In this document: positions 8,788 through 17,543 of the stretch, in pieces
How positions within the stretch are numbered: the stretch's first letter is position 1
Layout: each line of letters opens with the position of its first letter
NCBI GenBank assembly: GCA_009838645.1
Contig: VXRC01000049.1
Location: 248,001-312,000 of the forward strand
DNA length: 64,000 nucleotides
Reading direction: 5' to 3'
DNA from: Gemmatimonadota bacterium
GTDB taxonomy: Bacteria > JAAXHH01
Made by a program: the position numbers and the translations under genes
Notes under the pieces: generated by a model
Database searches by the model: none
Told to the model about the DNA's origin: nothing
What the model saw: only the letters and a program-made list of their open reading frames with translations

Positions 8788-10464
8788 ATGACAGACGCTG
8801 GAAAGAGACACAGCAGGACGATCACCGACGGACCCTCTCGCGCCCCGGCCCGGGCTATGCTCAAGGCATCCGGGTTCACCGACGCGGACCTTGCCCGGCC
8901 TATCATCGGGATCGCCAACACCTGGATCGAGATCGGTCCCTGCACCTACCACCTGCGCGACCTGGCCGAATATGTGAAGGAGGGCGTCCGGGAGGCCGGC
9001 GGCACGCCCATGGAGTTCAACACCGTCTCCATCTCCGACGGGATCACCATGGGCAGCCAGGGTATGAAGGCCTCGCTGGTCAGCCGCGAGGTGATCGCCG
9101 ATTCCATCGAGCTGGTCACGATCGGGAACATGTTCGACGGGCTCATCGCACTGTCCGGTTGCGACAAGACGATCCCGGGCACGGTCATGGCCCTCGGCCG
9201 GGTGAACGTGCCGTCGCTCATGCTCTACGGTGGCTCGATCATGCCGGGCAGCTTCCAGCAGCACGACGTCACTATCCAGGACGTCTTCGAGGCCGTGGGC
9301 GCACATGCGTCAGGCAAGATGAGCGACCTGGAGCTTAAAGACATGGAAGATCACGCCTGTCCGGGCGCCGGCGCCTGCGGCGGCCAGTTCACGGCCAACA
9401 CCATGGCCATCGCCTTCGAAATGCTGGGGATCTCGCCCATCGGCAGCGCGAGCGTACCCGCCACCCACCCGGACAAGCCGGAGGTGGGCCGCGAATGCGG
9501 ACGCCAGGTCATGGAACTGGTGCGCAGGAACCTCTGCCCAAGGGACATCATGACCCGGAAGGCCTTTGAAAACGCCATCGCCGCCGTGCTCACCACCGGG
9601 GGTTCCACCAACAGCGTGCTGCACCTGCTGGCCGTCGCCCAGGAGTCGGGCGTGGACCTGCAGATCGAGGATTTCGACCGGATCAGCGAGAAGACGCCGC
9701 TGCTCGCCGATCTGAAACCGGGTGGGCGGTTCGTCGCCAACGACCTGTTCGCGGCGGGCGGCAACCGGCTCGTGGCCAGGCGCATGCTGGAGGGCGGCAT
9801 GCTCCACGAGGACGCGATCACTGTTTCGGGCCGGACCATCGCCGAGGAAGCCGCGGAGGCGTCCGAGACGCCGGGCCAGGTGGTCGTCCGGGATCTCGAG
9901 GACCCGCTCAAGCCCACCGGCGGCTACGTGATCCTCAAGGGCAACCTGGCCCCCGAAGGCTGTGTATTGAAGGTCGCGGGCCACGAGAAGACCCACCATC
10001 GGGGTCCCGCACGGGTATTCGACTGCGAGGAAGACGCCATGGCGGAGGTGATGAACGGGGGGATACAGCCCAATGACGTTGTGGTCATCCGTTACGAGGG
10101 GCCGAAGGGCGGTCCGGGCATGCGGGAGATGCTGGCCGTCACCGGCGCCCTCGTCGGCCGGGGACTGGGAGAATCGGTGGCCCTGATGACCGACGGCCGT
10201 TTTTCCGGGGCAACCCACGGCTTCATGGTGGGGCACGTGGCGCCTGAAGCCGCGGTGCGCGGTCCCATCGCCGCGCTGCGCGACGGAGACACCGTGGTCT
10301 TCGACGTGGCGTCCCGCCGGCTGGACGTGGAGTTGCCCGATGAGGTCATCGCCGAACGCCTTTCCGACTGGACCGAACGTTCATCCCGTTTCGGCGACGG
10401 CGTCATGACCAAGTACGCCCGGCTCGTCTCTTCGGCAGCCACGGGGGCGGTAACGCGGGCCTGA
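8788..10464 (+). CDS. ilvD: Dihydroxy-acid dehydratase
   Basis: Branched-chain amino acid biosynthesis: dehydrates 2,3-dihydroxy-isovalerate or -methylvalerate to the 2-oxo acid, using an Fe-S cluster and Mg. The ATG at 8788 gives 558 residues, the family norm; the frame upstream overlaps the cytochrome gene and is ignored. Cluster cysteines are Cys52, Cys125 (SGCDKT) and Cys197 (CPGAGACGGQ). TDGRFSGATHGFMVGHVAPEA near the C-terminus is the other signature. Sugar-acid dehydratases share this superfamily, but length and motifs fit IlvD. No other ilv gene is nearby. Confidence 0.93.
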   Translation: MTDAGKRHSRTITDGPSRAPARAMLKASGFTDADLARPIIGIANTWIEIGPCTYHLRDLAEYVKEGVREAGGTPMEFNTVSISDGITMGSQGMKASLVSREVIADSIELVTIGNMFDGLIALSGCDKTIPGTVMALGRVNVPSLMLYGGSIMPGSFQQHDVTIQDVFEAVGAHASGKMSDLELKDMEDHACPGAGACGGQFTANTMAIAFEMLGISPIGSASVPATHPDKPEVGRECGRQVMELVRRNLCPRDIMTRKAFENAIAAVLTTGGSTNSVLHLLAVAQESGVDLQIEDFDRISEKTPLLADLKPGGRFVANDLFAAGGNRLVARRMLEGGMLHEDAITVSGRTIAEEAAEASETPGQVVVRDLEDPLKPTGGYVILKGNLAPEGCVLKVAGHEKTHHRGPARVFDCEEDAMAEVMNGGIQPNDVVVIRYEGPKGGPGMREMLAVTGALVGRGLGESVALMTDGRFSGATHGFMVGHVAPEAAVRGPIAALRDGDTVVFDVASRRLDVELPDEVIAERLSDWTERSSRFGDGVMTKYARLVSSAATGAVTRA

Positions 10465-10550
10465 GATGCGACAGCACGCGCTTGACGGCACTCGCCCGAC
10501 AGCGAGTGGCGCGTTTGTGGCCGGTCGGCTGAAGGCGTCGCGAGCAAGGG

Positions 10551-10593
10551 CGGGCTAGGCGGACTAGGCGGGCTAGGCGGACTAGGCGGACTA
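10551..10593. repeat. 9-bp tandem repeat spanning the arginase stop codon
   Basis: About 4.8 copies of the unit CGGRCTAGG (plus strand). On the minus strand, the arginase direction, the unit is a multiple of three and carries TAG, so it places five in-frame stop codons in a row starting with the true stop at 10591-10593. Confidence 0.85.
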
Positions 10594-11499
10594 CAAGATC
10601 CCGCGGCCGAGGGCGGAAAGCAGGAGTTCCACGCCCAGTTCGGCCGTGGCGTTCCCCATGTCGAGAATGGGATTCAGTTCGACCACGTCCAGGGCGCGCA
10701 GCAGTCCGCTGTCGGCCACCGTTTCCATGAGCAGGTGAACTTCCCGGTAGCTGAGTCCGCCCTTGACCGGCGTGCCCACGCCCGGTGCGATGCCCGGATC
10801 GCACACGTCGAGATCGAAAGACACGTGCACGCCCGCCGTACCGTTCCCCGCGAGCTCCAGCGCTTTCTGGGCCACCCGGGCCATCCCAAGCTGGTCCACG
10901 TCTTTCATCGTGTAGACATGGATACCGGACTCGAGCACCAGGTTACGCTCGGCGGGGTCGAGATTGCGTACGCCGACGAGTACGGTGTGCTCCGCTTCGA
11001 CGGCCGGTCCGGCCGGACCGAAACCCGACAGTTCGGTTGGTTCACCGCCCAGCAGTGCGGACAGCGCCATCCCGTGGACGTTGCCGCTCGCGCTGATGTC
11101 GGGCGTATTCATGTCTCCGTGAGCGTCCACCCACAGCAGGCCGATGCGTTCGCCGTCGTCCCGTGCGCGCGTGGCGGTGGCCACAACCGAACCGGCGGCA
11201 AGACTGTGATCGCCGCCCAGGACGATGGGCACCGCGCCGTCGCGGTGCACGGCTAGCGCTGTATCGTAGAGGTTGCGGCAAACCTCAGCGATGTCTTCGA
11301 TGTACTTCCTGGACGCGTCGCCCGGACTGCACAGTTCCCGGATGGGCGCGGACAGGTCGCCCCGGTCCGTCACCGTTCTCCCCAGGGCGGAGACCCGTTC
11401 GCCCACGCCGGCGATGCGCATGGCGGATGGGCCCATGTCGACACCGCGGCGTCCCGCGCCGAGGTCGAGAGGCACTCCGATGATTTGGATGGGGTTCAT
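10591..11499 (-). CDS. rocF: Arginase
   Basis: Ureohydrolase that splits arginine to ornithine and urea with a binuclear Mn site. All six metal ligands are visible: His98 (GGDHSLAAG), Asp125, His127 and Asp129 (DAHGDMNT), Asp229 and Asp231 (SFDLDVCDPG). VNGVxxxxG-type substrate positions are replaced by NVHGMALSALLG, which fits arginase better than agmatinase. The length of 302 residues is typical. It is the last gene of a possible minus-strand group with the cupin and PEP-hydrolase-like genes (gaps 63 bases each). The stop codon lies inside a 9-bp tandem repeat. Confidence 0.92.
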   Translation of the reverse strand: MNPIQIIGVPLDLGAGRRGVDMGPSAMRIAGVGERVSALGRTVTDRGDLSAPIRELCSPGDASRKYIEDIAEVCRNLYDTALAVHRDGAVPIVLGGDHSLAAGSVVATATRARDDGERIGLLWVDAHGDMNTPDISASGNVHGMALSALLGGEPTELSGFGPAGPAVEAEHTVLVGVRNLDPAERNLVLESGIHVYTMKDVDQLGMARVAQKALELAGNGTAGVHVSFDLDVCDPGIAPGVGTPVKGGLSYREVHLLMETVADSGLLRALDVVELNPILDMGNATAELGVELLLSALGRGIL

Positions 11500-11562
11500 C
11501 GTTCGTATTGCCTTACCGATTGTTCAAAATCGAACGGGTAATGTTCGGACTACGGCCGGATT

Positions 11563-11991
11563 CTAGTCCCGCACAGGCAGCTCGCCCGGCGGTGCGATGC
11601 GGCAGCCGGGCAGGGTGCGGAGAAAGGCCTCGGGACCGGGCGGACAGTAGATGGCGATGATGCGCATGGGTTCCCATCCGGTGTTGATCGTTTCGTGGAA
11701 CATGTCGGCGGGAATATGGCACATCATGCCGGGTCCGACCTTCCGGCGAATCTCCTGCCCGTCTTCCTCCACCATCTGCTCGCCTTCCCCGGAAATGTAG
11801 TAGAGGATCTCCTCCACGCCGGGGTGGTTGTGCCGTTCGTGGCCCTTGCCCGGCTCGAGCACGACCAGCCCCATGCTGAAGCGTTCGGTCTCGGTAACCC
11901 GGGGTTCGCTGAACCACTTGATATTGCCCCAGTCGAACATCATGGTTTCCACGTCGTCCGGTTCTACGAATCGAATGCCCGGTTCTGGCAT
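11563..11991 (-). CDS. Single-domain cupin protein
   Basis: A 142-residue small beta-barrel of the cupin superfamily. Start chosen at the ATG at 11991 because GGGAGG lies 7 bases upstream; a longer frame to 12042 lacks such a site. Cupin motif 1 is visible as GKGHERHNHPGVEEILYYIS with metal-type His residues and Glu, and motif 2 as MCHIPADMFHETINTG. Such proteins bind a metal and act as isomerases, dioxygenases or sensors; the exact reaction is not readable. It lies between the arginase and PEP-hydrolase-like genes on the same strand. Confidence 0.85.
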   Translation of the reverse strand: MPEPGIRFVEPDDVETMMFDWGNIKWFSEPRVTETERFSMGLVVLEPGKGHERHNHPGVEEILYYISGEGEQMVEEDGQEIRRKVGPGMMCHIPADMFHETINTGWEPMRIIAIYCPPGPEAFLRTLPGCRIAPPGELPVRD

Positions 11992-12054
11992 GGCTGCCTC
12001 CCTAGTTAGCGCTCGGCGCGGTGCCGCAATCAGCGTGTCCAAACCCCTACAGAT

Positions 12055-12882
12055 TTAAATCGCCAGTCCCTTGAAGTGACGGACCTGTTCCGTCAGCGCC
12101 CGTTCCACGGGAAGGCGCTCGATGCTCGACGCCCCGAAGAAACCGACGACTCCGGTCGTGTTATTCAGCACGTATTCGGCGTCATCGGGTTCGGCGATCG
12201 GTCCGCCGTGGCACAATACGAGGATATCTTCCCTCACCCCGACGGCCGCGTCCCGGATGGCCTGGACCCTGGCCGCGGCCTCTTCGAGCGTCATGGCCGT
12301 CTGGGCACCGATCGTGCCGCTGGTGGTCAAGCCCATGTGAGGGACAAGCACGTCCGCTCCTGCCTCGGCCATCTTCACCGCCTCCTCCTCGTCGAAGACG
12401 TAGGGACAGGTGAGAAGTCCCGCCTGGTGGGCCTCCGCGATCATCTCGACCTCCAGGTCGTATCCCATGTTCGTTTCTTCCAGGTTCTGGCGGAACAGCC
12501 CGTCGATGAGGCCGACCGTGGGGAAATTCTGAACGCCCGAGAAGCCCTGGTCCTTGAGCTGTCGTACGAAGACGCTCATGATGCGGAAGGGATCCGTGCC
12601 GCAGACCCCCGCCAGCACGGGTGTGTCCTCCACGATGGTCAGGACCTCCTGGCCCATCTCGACCACCACCTGGTTGGCGTCACCGTAAGGCATCATGCCG
12701 GAGAGCGAACCGCGCCCGCCCATGCGGTAGCGACCTGAGTTGTAGATGATGATGATGTCGGCGCCTCCGGCTTCCGCGCACTTGGCGGATAGACCCGTGC
12801 CGGCGCCCGTGCCGATGATCGGTTTGCCTTCGGAAACCTGCGCGCGCAATCGCCGCAGGCATTCGTCATAAGGGATGGCCAT
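12055..12882 (-). CDS. TIM-barrel protein of the phosphoenolpyruvate hydrolase-like family (PF09370)
   Basis: A 275-residue protein resembling the domain that forms the C-terminal half of plant Tm-1 and occurs alone in bacteria under the name PEP hydrolase family. Visible signatures are [23 protein letters not shown] near the N-terminus, [38 protein letters not shown], and [17 protein letters not shown] near the end. The start at 12882 is set by GGAG 7 bases upstream. A good promoter (12986-13014) precedes it. True substrates of this family are poorly known, so the name should be taken as a family label only. Confidence 0.85.
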   Translation of the reverse strand: MAIPYDECLRRLRAQVSEGKPIIGTGAGTGLSAKCAEAGGADIIIIYNSGRYRMGGRGSLSGMMPYGDANQVVVEMGQEVLTIVEDTPVLAGVCGTDPFRIMSVFVRQLKDQGFSGVQNFPTVGLIDGLFRQNLEETNMGYDLEVEMIAEAHQAGLLTCPYVFDEEEAVKMAEAGADVLVPHMGLTTSGTIGAQTAMTLEEAAARVQAIRDAAVGVREDILVLCHGGPIAEPDDAEYVLNNTTGVVGFFGASSIERLPVERALTEQVRHFKGLAI

Positions 12883-12985
12883 GGTTTGCTCCGGGATGAA
12901 CAGGGTGATGCATGATGAGGTACTGTTGTAAACGTGGTTTTCGCGACTATGAATCCGTTGACTGTCGAACCCGTAGTATGATTCG

Positions 12986-13014
12986 AGTATAGAAATCCAT
13001 GGAACCAGCGTCAA
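12986..13014 (-). promoter_or_regulatory. Predicted promoter of the PEP-hydrolase/cupin/arginase group
   Basis: Minus strand TTGACG (13009-13014), spacer of exactly 17 bases, TATACT (12986-12991), each 5 of 6 to consensus. The leader would be about 97 bases. Confidence 0.6.
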
Positions 13015-13065
13015 CGAAATTGGCGCGCGATCATGGCGTACCGGAACAAGGGGCCGGCAATCTGA

Positions 13066-13094
13066 TTGAATCGGCGCTGGCCGCGCTGTATTTT
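13066..13094 (+). promoter_or_regulatory. Possible promoter of the alpha-toroid/PhyH unit
   Basis: Plus strand TTGAAT (13066-13071), 17-base spacer, TATTTT (13089-13094), 4 of 6 each. It is placed about 100 bases before the ATG at 13192. Confidence 0.35.
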
Positions 13095-13191
13095 CTCGGA
13101 TATGAGCGCCGTCCGCCTTTTACCACAGCCCATCCTGACTGCCCACCAGGGAGGACCGGCGCAAGAACGGATGCCTTGAGAGAACCATCCC

Positions 13192-15585
13192 ATGATCTGT
13201 ACCGAACACCTGCGGATTGTGCCAATGCAGTACGGGGATGCCCACCTCCTTCGTTTCGAAGTCTGTGATCCTGAGCGTGGCTGGCGCACCGTGCTGTCCC
13301 ACCGGGCCGAAAACAAGCACCGGCCCTGGGAGAAAGATGAGGGGTCGTCAGTTGAAGACCTGGAAGTCGCGCCTTCAACGGGTGTAGCGGCCGCGGTCTT
13401 CACGGAAATCGCCGAACAGGGTACGAACGGACTCATCCGTCGCGGAAAGATCGGTGTTCACAGGATCGAGGAACGGATAATCGTCGAGTCCGCCAACCGG
13501 TTCCGCGTCGAGGTATGCGATCGCCTCACCCGTTCTGGCATACTTCTGGCAAGAGTGATGAATCACTACTATTTCGTACCCGATGACCGGGCGATGGGTT
13601 ACGCCCTGCCCCTGGATTTTGCGTGGATTCCCGGGTTGCACGACCATGAAAACCACGTGGCCGGCGACTGGTTCTTTAGGTCGCCCTGTGCAATCGTATT
13701 GGCCCACGGCGTCTATGCCGCCATCGTGCCCGACCTGGACCGCATGCAGGAGCACCCGGACCTGCCCCACGCCCTCGATCTGCGCGCCTGGCATCATCCC
13801 GGCAGTGGAGAGACCTACGGGCTCCCCCGCATTTCCTATGGAATCTGCAGATGGAAACCGGACGGTCATGTGCTGACGGCCCGTGATGATGCCGCGCCGG
13901 TCAGCGGGACCGAGATCACCTATGGCTTTGATCTCCTGATCGGCACCGGAGAGGGTCCTGAATCGATCGTGGCCCAGGTCACGGAGTTGTTGTGGGACAA
14001 ATACGGGTCGCGGTACTTGAAGGATATTCGGCCCCAGGTCATGCCCTTCGAGGAGTACGGAAGACGGTACAGCTACAGGCATGAACTGAATCTATGGGCA
14101 AAGCCCGTATCCTTTGGCAGTCTAGAAGGTTATGGCATCGAAAACACCTGGCGCAGGGGGATAAACTACCATGCCTGGGAGAATGACTTTCAGGCGGGCT
14201 TCGGACTCATGCATTACGGAAGGAAATGGGAGGACGACCATCTCTCTTCCATCGCCGAGGGGATGATCCATCTGCGGCTTTCTTCGCCCAGGCGAGACGG
14301 CGCATTTCCCTGTATATACCATGTAGATACTGCATCCTGGGAAGGGGCCATGTACTGGACCTCGTGGCCCGCACACCCCATGGATGGATACGACCTCCAG
14401 TCCATGGGCGTTACAGCCTGGTGGATGCTTTATTGGTATGAGCAATTCCCCGATCTCGAACGCGGATCAGAAGTACTGAATTGGGTCATCAATTTCTGCC
14501 GGTTCCTGGTCGACGCCCAGCTCCCGTCCGGCGCCATCCCTACCTATTTCGACCGTGAGCTCCACCCCGCACCGCAGCTGAAAGAAGACGCGCCGACGGC
14601 CATCGGCGGCGCGGTGCTGGCGAAGACCGCGCGTATTGTCGGAGATCCTGAAATGGAACGAGCCGCCGCGAAGGCCGGCGCGTTTATGAACCGGGAAATC
14701 GTACCGCGGATGAAGTTCCAGGATTTCGAACTCTTCTATTCCTGCGCGCCGAGACCGCTGTACTGGGTCGATCCACTCAACGGGATCCCGCCGGTCAATA
14801 CGCTGGCTGTTCAGTGGGCCGCCGACCACTACTTGGCCCTGTACCAACTGACGGAAGAGGGTCAGTGGCTGCGACAGGGCGAGTACTGCTTGGGCCTGCT
14901 GTCCCTGTTTCAGCAGGTTTGGGCGCCGAACCGGTTCGGCAAGGCCTATCTCTTTGGCGGTTTCGGCGTGATGAACTGCGACGGGGAATGGAACGACGGG
15001 CGGCAATCCCGTATCGTACCCACCTATGCCGACTACTACGTGGCCACAGGCAAAATCGAATACCTCGAGCGCGCCGTGGCCGCATCCCGAGCCGCCTTCG
15101 CCGCCATGGACATGGAGCATAACCACGCCAATGGCATCAACGACTACCGCATCACCATGGCCGAGCAGGAACAGGTGAAGCCGGGAATCGGGATGTCCCC
15201 CGAAAGTCTCATGCATGGTGATCCCAGGGTGCATTCCGGTGAAGGCGGCGGCTGGACGGGCTTCAACTGGGGTCCCGGCGGCGGTCTGGCCGCGACTGCT
15301 TACCTGGAGCGGCATTTCGGCGGCGTGTGGGTGGACGGTTCATCCAGGAAAGCGGTTGCCATAGATGGTGTCACCGCGGAAGTGACGGGATGGTGGGACA
15401 ATGCCATAAAACTGTCCGTGGTCAACGCGCTGGGAGACCTCGCGATGCCATACTCGGTGCGGCGAGAAATCCCGCTGAAATTTTGCCATCTGGTCGAAGA
15501 CGCATACCGCATCGTGGTGAATGAACAGTATCTGGGAGATATACCACGTGAGACGCTGGAGATGGGACTGAAAATCGAAGTATGA
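13192..15585 (+). CDS. Large probable (alpha/alpha)-toroid protein, function unknown
   Basis: A 797-residue protein without signal peptide. The first third looks beta-rich. The middle and C-terminal part is rich in Trp, Tyr and paired helices spaced like six-hairpin glycosidases, polysaccharide lyases or uronyl epimerases, for example WVINFCRFLVDAQLPSG, AVLAKTARIVGDPEMERAAA, AVQWAADHYLALYQLTEEG and YLERAVAASRAAFAAM. A conserved-looking patch with WENDFQAGFGLMHYGRKWED and GAMYWTSWPAHPMDGYD could line an active site. I do not recognise a named family. It is followed after 28 bases by a PhyH dioxygenase gene, so the two probably act in one pathway, perhaps on a sugar-containing compound. That role is inference. 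Confidence 0.8.
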   Translation: MICTEHLRIVPMQYGDAHLLRFEVCDPERGWRTVLSHRAENKHRPWEKDEGSSVEDLEVAPSTGVAAAVFTEIAEQGTNGLIRRGKIGVHRIEERIIVESANRFRVEVCDRLTRSGILLARVMNHYYFVPDDRAMGYALPLDFAWIPGLHDHENHVAGDWFFRSPCAIVLAHGVYAAIVPDLDRMQEHPDLPHALDLRAWHHPGSGETYGLPRISYGICRWKPDGHVLTARDDAAPVSGTEITYGFDLLIGTGEGPESIVAQVTELLWDKYGSRYLKDIRPQVMPFEEYGRRYSYRHELNLWAKPVSFGSLEGYGIENTWRRGINYHAWENDFQAGFGLMHYGRKWEDDHLSSIAEGMIHLRLSSPRRDGAFPCIYHVDTASWEGAMYWTSWPAHPMDGYDLQSMGVTAWWMLYWYEQFPDLERGSEVLNWVINFCRFLVDAQLPSGAIPTYFDRELHPAPQLKEDAPTAIGGAVLAKTARIVGDPEMERAAAKAGAFMNREIVPRMKFQDFELFYSCAPRPLYWVDPLNGIPPVNTLAVQWAADHYLALYQLTEEGQWLRQGEYCLGLLSLFQQVWAPNRFGKAYLFGGFGVMNCDGEWNDGRQSRIVPTYADYYVATGKIEYLERAVAASRAAFAAMDMEHNHANGINDYRITMAEQEQVKPGIGMSPESLMHGDPRVHSGEGGGWTGFNWGPGGGLAATAYLERHFGGVWVDGSSRKAVAIDGVTAEVTGWWDNAIKLSVVNALGDLAMPYSVRREIPLKFCHLVEDAYRIVVNEQYLGDIPRETLEMGLKIEV

Positions 15586-15613
15586 CATAGCCATTTAGGA
15601 GAAAGGAACGTCC

Positions 15614-16456
15614 TTGAAACTGTCGTTGTCACAGCTCGAAGCGTATCACCGGGACGGATGTGTCATTGTCGACTGCCCCTTTCCGCAGACCCTGGCGCAG
15701 GACTGCCAGAGTGCCGTGGAAAAGGTCGCCATCGATCCTGAGTCGGTCACCGCAGATACCCGACGGAATCATTTTCGGCTGGCTCCGCAGATTCCCGGCT
15801 CCTACTGGTGCGCGCTCGACCATACCGTGCCTTTCCTGAAGATCATGCTCCATCCGGAAATCCTCGAAATGGCCAGGCAACTCTCCGGCGACGACGATGT
15901 CTATTTCCGCAACGGCGGCATCAATGAACTGGCGCCCGACCACTCGTTCTGGTGGCACCGCGACAGCGAAATGGTATACACCGAGTTCATGCACTACTTC
16001 TCGGGCGCATCGGTAGCGCAGGGCTGTCTCCGGGTCATTCCCGGCAGTCACATCGGGTCCGCCGACCGGTTCAAGGAAGAAGCGGAACGGCGGCGGCGCA
16101 ACCAGGGATATCCCGAAGAATACTGGGTCGATGGCATTGCGGACGTGGAATTGCCTGGAGAGGTCCCGCTCGAGGTGAGGCCGGATCAACTCATCGTACG
16201 TGATTCAAGGATCTTTCACGCGACCGGGCTAAATACCTCGAATGAAGGCAGGTCGATGAGCCACTGGCTGTTTCGAGATGGAGCGAGTAACGACCACCGG
16301 TTCCGTTTCGAGGATGTGCTTACCGAGGAACTGATTGAAGCGCTTTCACCTGAGCAGCGGGACGCGCTGTGGCTGGGAAGGGATTTCGATATCGCCGAGG
16401 GATATCGGGATGAACGGGAACGAGAGGATGGGAAGGTGATGTGGGGGGTGGTGTGA
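15614..16456 (+). CDS. Phytanoyl-CoA dioxygenase (PhyH) family protein
   Basis: Fe(II)/2-oxoglutarate-dependent oxygenase, 280 residues, that would hydroxylate or otherwise oxidise a small molecule. It starts with TTG at 15614, supported by AGGAGAAAGGA just upstream. The iron triad is His115-x-Asp117 (WWHRDSE) and His202 (FHATG); Arg213 (EGRSMSHW) is placed to bind 2-oxoglutarate. GCLRVIPGSHIGS is also typical of the family. It is the second gene of a pair with the 797-residue toroid-like protein. PhyH proteins act on many substrates, and phytanoyl-CoA itself is unlikely to be the substrate here. Confidence 0.88.
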   Translation: MKLSLSQLEAYHRDGCVIVDCPFPQTLAQDCQSAVEKVAIDPESVTADTRRNHFRLAPQIPGSYWCALDHTVPFLKIMLHPEILEMARQLSGDDDVYFRNGGINELAPDHSFWWHRDSEMVYTEFMHYFSGASVAQGCLRVIPGSHIGSADRFKEEAERRRRNQGYPEEYWVDGIADVELPGEVPLEVRPDQLIVRDSRIFHATGLNTSNEGRSMSHWLFRDGASNDHRFRFEDVLTEELIEALSPEQRDALWLGRDFDIAEGYRDEREREDGKVMWGVV

Positions 16457-16519
16457 GTAGATTCTCTGAGTCCGGGACAGAAAGCGTCTTCGCACAATCC
16501 TAGTTAGCCGGCGGAGAGT

Positions 16520-17386
16520 TCAAAACCCATAGCGCAGCGACATCCTGAATCCCTGCCCTCTGAGCATCGCCCAGGTTTCGGCGAGGTCTAACTCCAGCGG
16601 TTCGCGGCTGCCGTCCTTCCAGATGACCCGGCCGGTGGCTCTTCCGGTCTCTACGATTCCCCAATTCACGTATCGCCATGCAAGATCGAGCGTGATCCTA
16701 TCCGAAAGAGACGTAGCCACTCCGGCTGCCAGCATTACGGAGAAATCGACCCGCCGGCCGTCCGGAACTATGGTCTGCGTCCTGGGAAACGTCATAAGGT
16801 ATTCGCTGATATCGACATAATGCAGTCCCGCGCCGGCACCCGCGAACACACTAAAGGGACCGTGCGCTATGAAATCCATGTACGCGGTGACCGTACCGGA
16901 AGCGGCCTGCAGGTCCGCCGAAACGGACTGTAGTACATCGGTCTGAAGGAAGTTGGCGGTCCCTTCGAAGGCGAAACTCGGACGGTAGGATATGGACGTT
17001 TCCAGGCGCAGATCCGGTGTCGCGACGTATCCGAGGCCGACCTCGACACCGCCCGCCATGCTGTAATCACCCCGCGTACCTCTAGCGATGCCGTCGCCCC
17101 CTGTTCCACACCCGTAGAGCGCCGCAGGAGACGTACTCAGACAGTTCCTGTCCCCGAACCTGGTTGTCGAGGACAGATCGAGGCTCGCACCGACCCGAAG
17201 GTAGAAATTGGTTCGGTGGGTGGTGAGACCGGATGCGGATTTGGTAGTCTCGGTCTGGAGAGAAGGACCGCTTTCTGAGAAGTTTTGAGCATGGGCGACC
17301 GACGGAATGATAGCCATGGCGCACACGATCGAAGCCAAAGCAGTAAGCGTTCCGGAACAGATGGCGATCTTGCTTTCGTTGGTCAT
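16520..17386 (-). CDS. Outer-membrane beta-barrel protein
   Basis: A 288-residue exported protein. A signal peptide covers about residues 1-34 (hydrophobic core then PSVAHAQ). The rest alternates short beta strands such as TNFYLRVGASLDLSS, AGGVEVGLGYVATPDLRLETSISY, FSVFAGAGAGLHYVDIS and FSVMLAAGVATSLSDRITLDLAWRY, and it ends in MSLRYGF with the terminal Phe used for outer-membrane insertion. This fits an OmpA-like or 8-strand porin-family barrel. It is evidence that the cell has an outer membrane. Function unknown. It lies downstream of the sulfotransferase gene on the same strand, 157 bases apart. Confidence 0.8.
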   Translation of the reverse strand: MTNESKIAICSGTLTALASIVCAMAIIPSVAHAQNFSESGPSLQTETTKSASGLTTHRTNFYLRVGASLDLSSTTRFGDRNCLSTSPAALYGCGTGGDGIARGTRGDYSMAGGVEVGLGYVATPDLRLETSISYRPSFAFEGTANFLQTDVLQSVSADLQAASGTVTAYMDFIAHGPFSVFAGAGAGLHYVDISEYLMTFPRTQTIVPDGRRVDFSVMLAAGVATSLSDRITLDLAWRYVNWGIVETGRATGRVIWKDGSREPLELDLAETWAMLRGQGFRMSLRYGF

Positions 17387-17543
17387 GTTTAGCTTACTGT
17401 TAAGTGCAAACGCGCGGTGCTCAATGCTCGTGCAACCTGTCCGGTGGCGAAACCTCTGAGCGAGAGCGGAATTCTGTCGGCGCGATGTTCAAATGCTGGT
17501 CGGATGATGCCAGATTCCAAATAACACCGTTCCGATGTCCGTG

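Larger units (their letters stand above)
12883..13191. other. Divergent intergenic region (309 bp)
   Basis: Between the PEP-hydrolase-like gene (minus) and the 797-residue protein gene (plus). It holds one good minus-strand promoter and one weaker plus-strand candidate, listed separately. I see no tRNA, small gene or strong hairpin. Confidence 0.6.
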
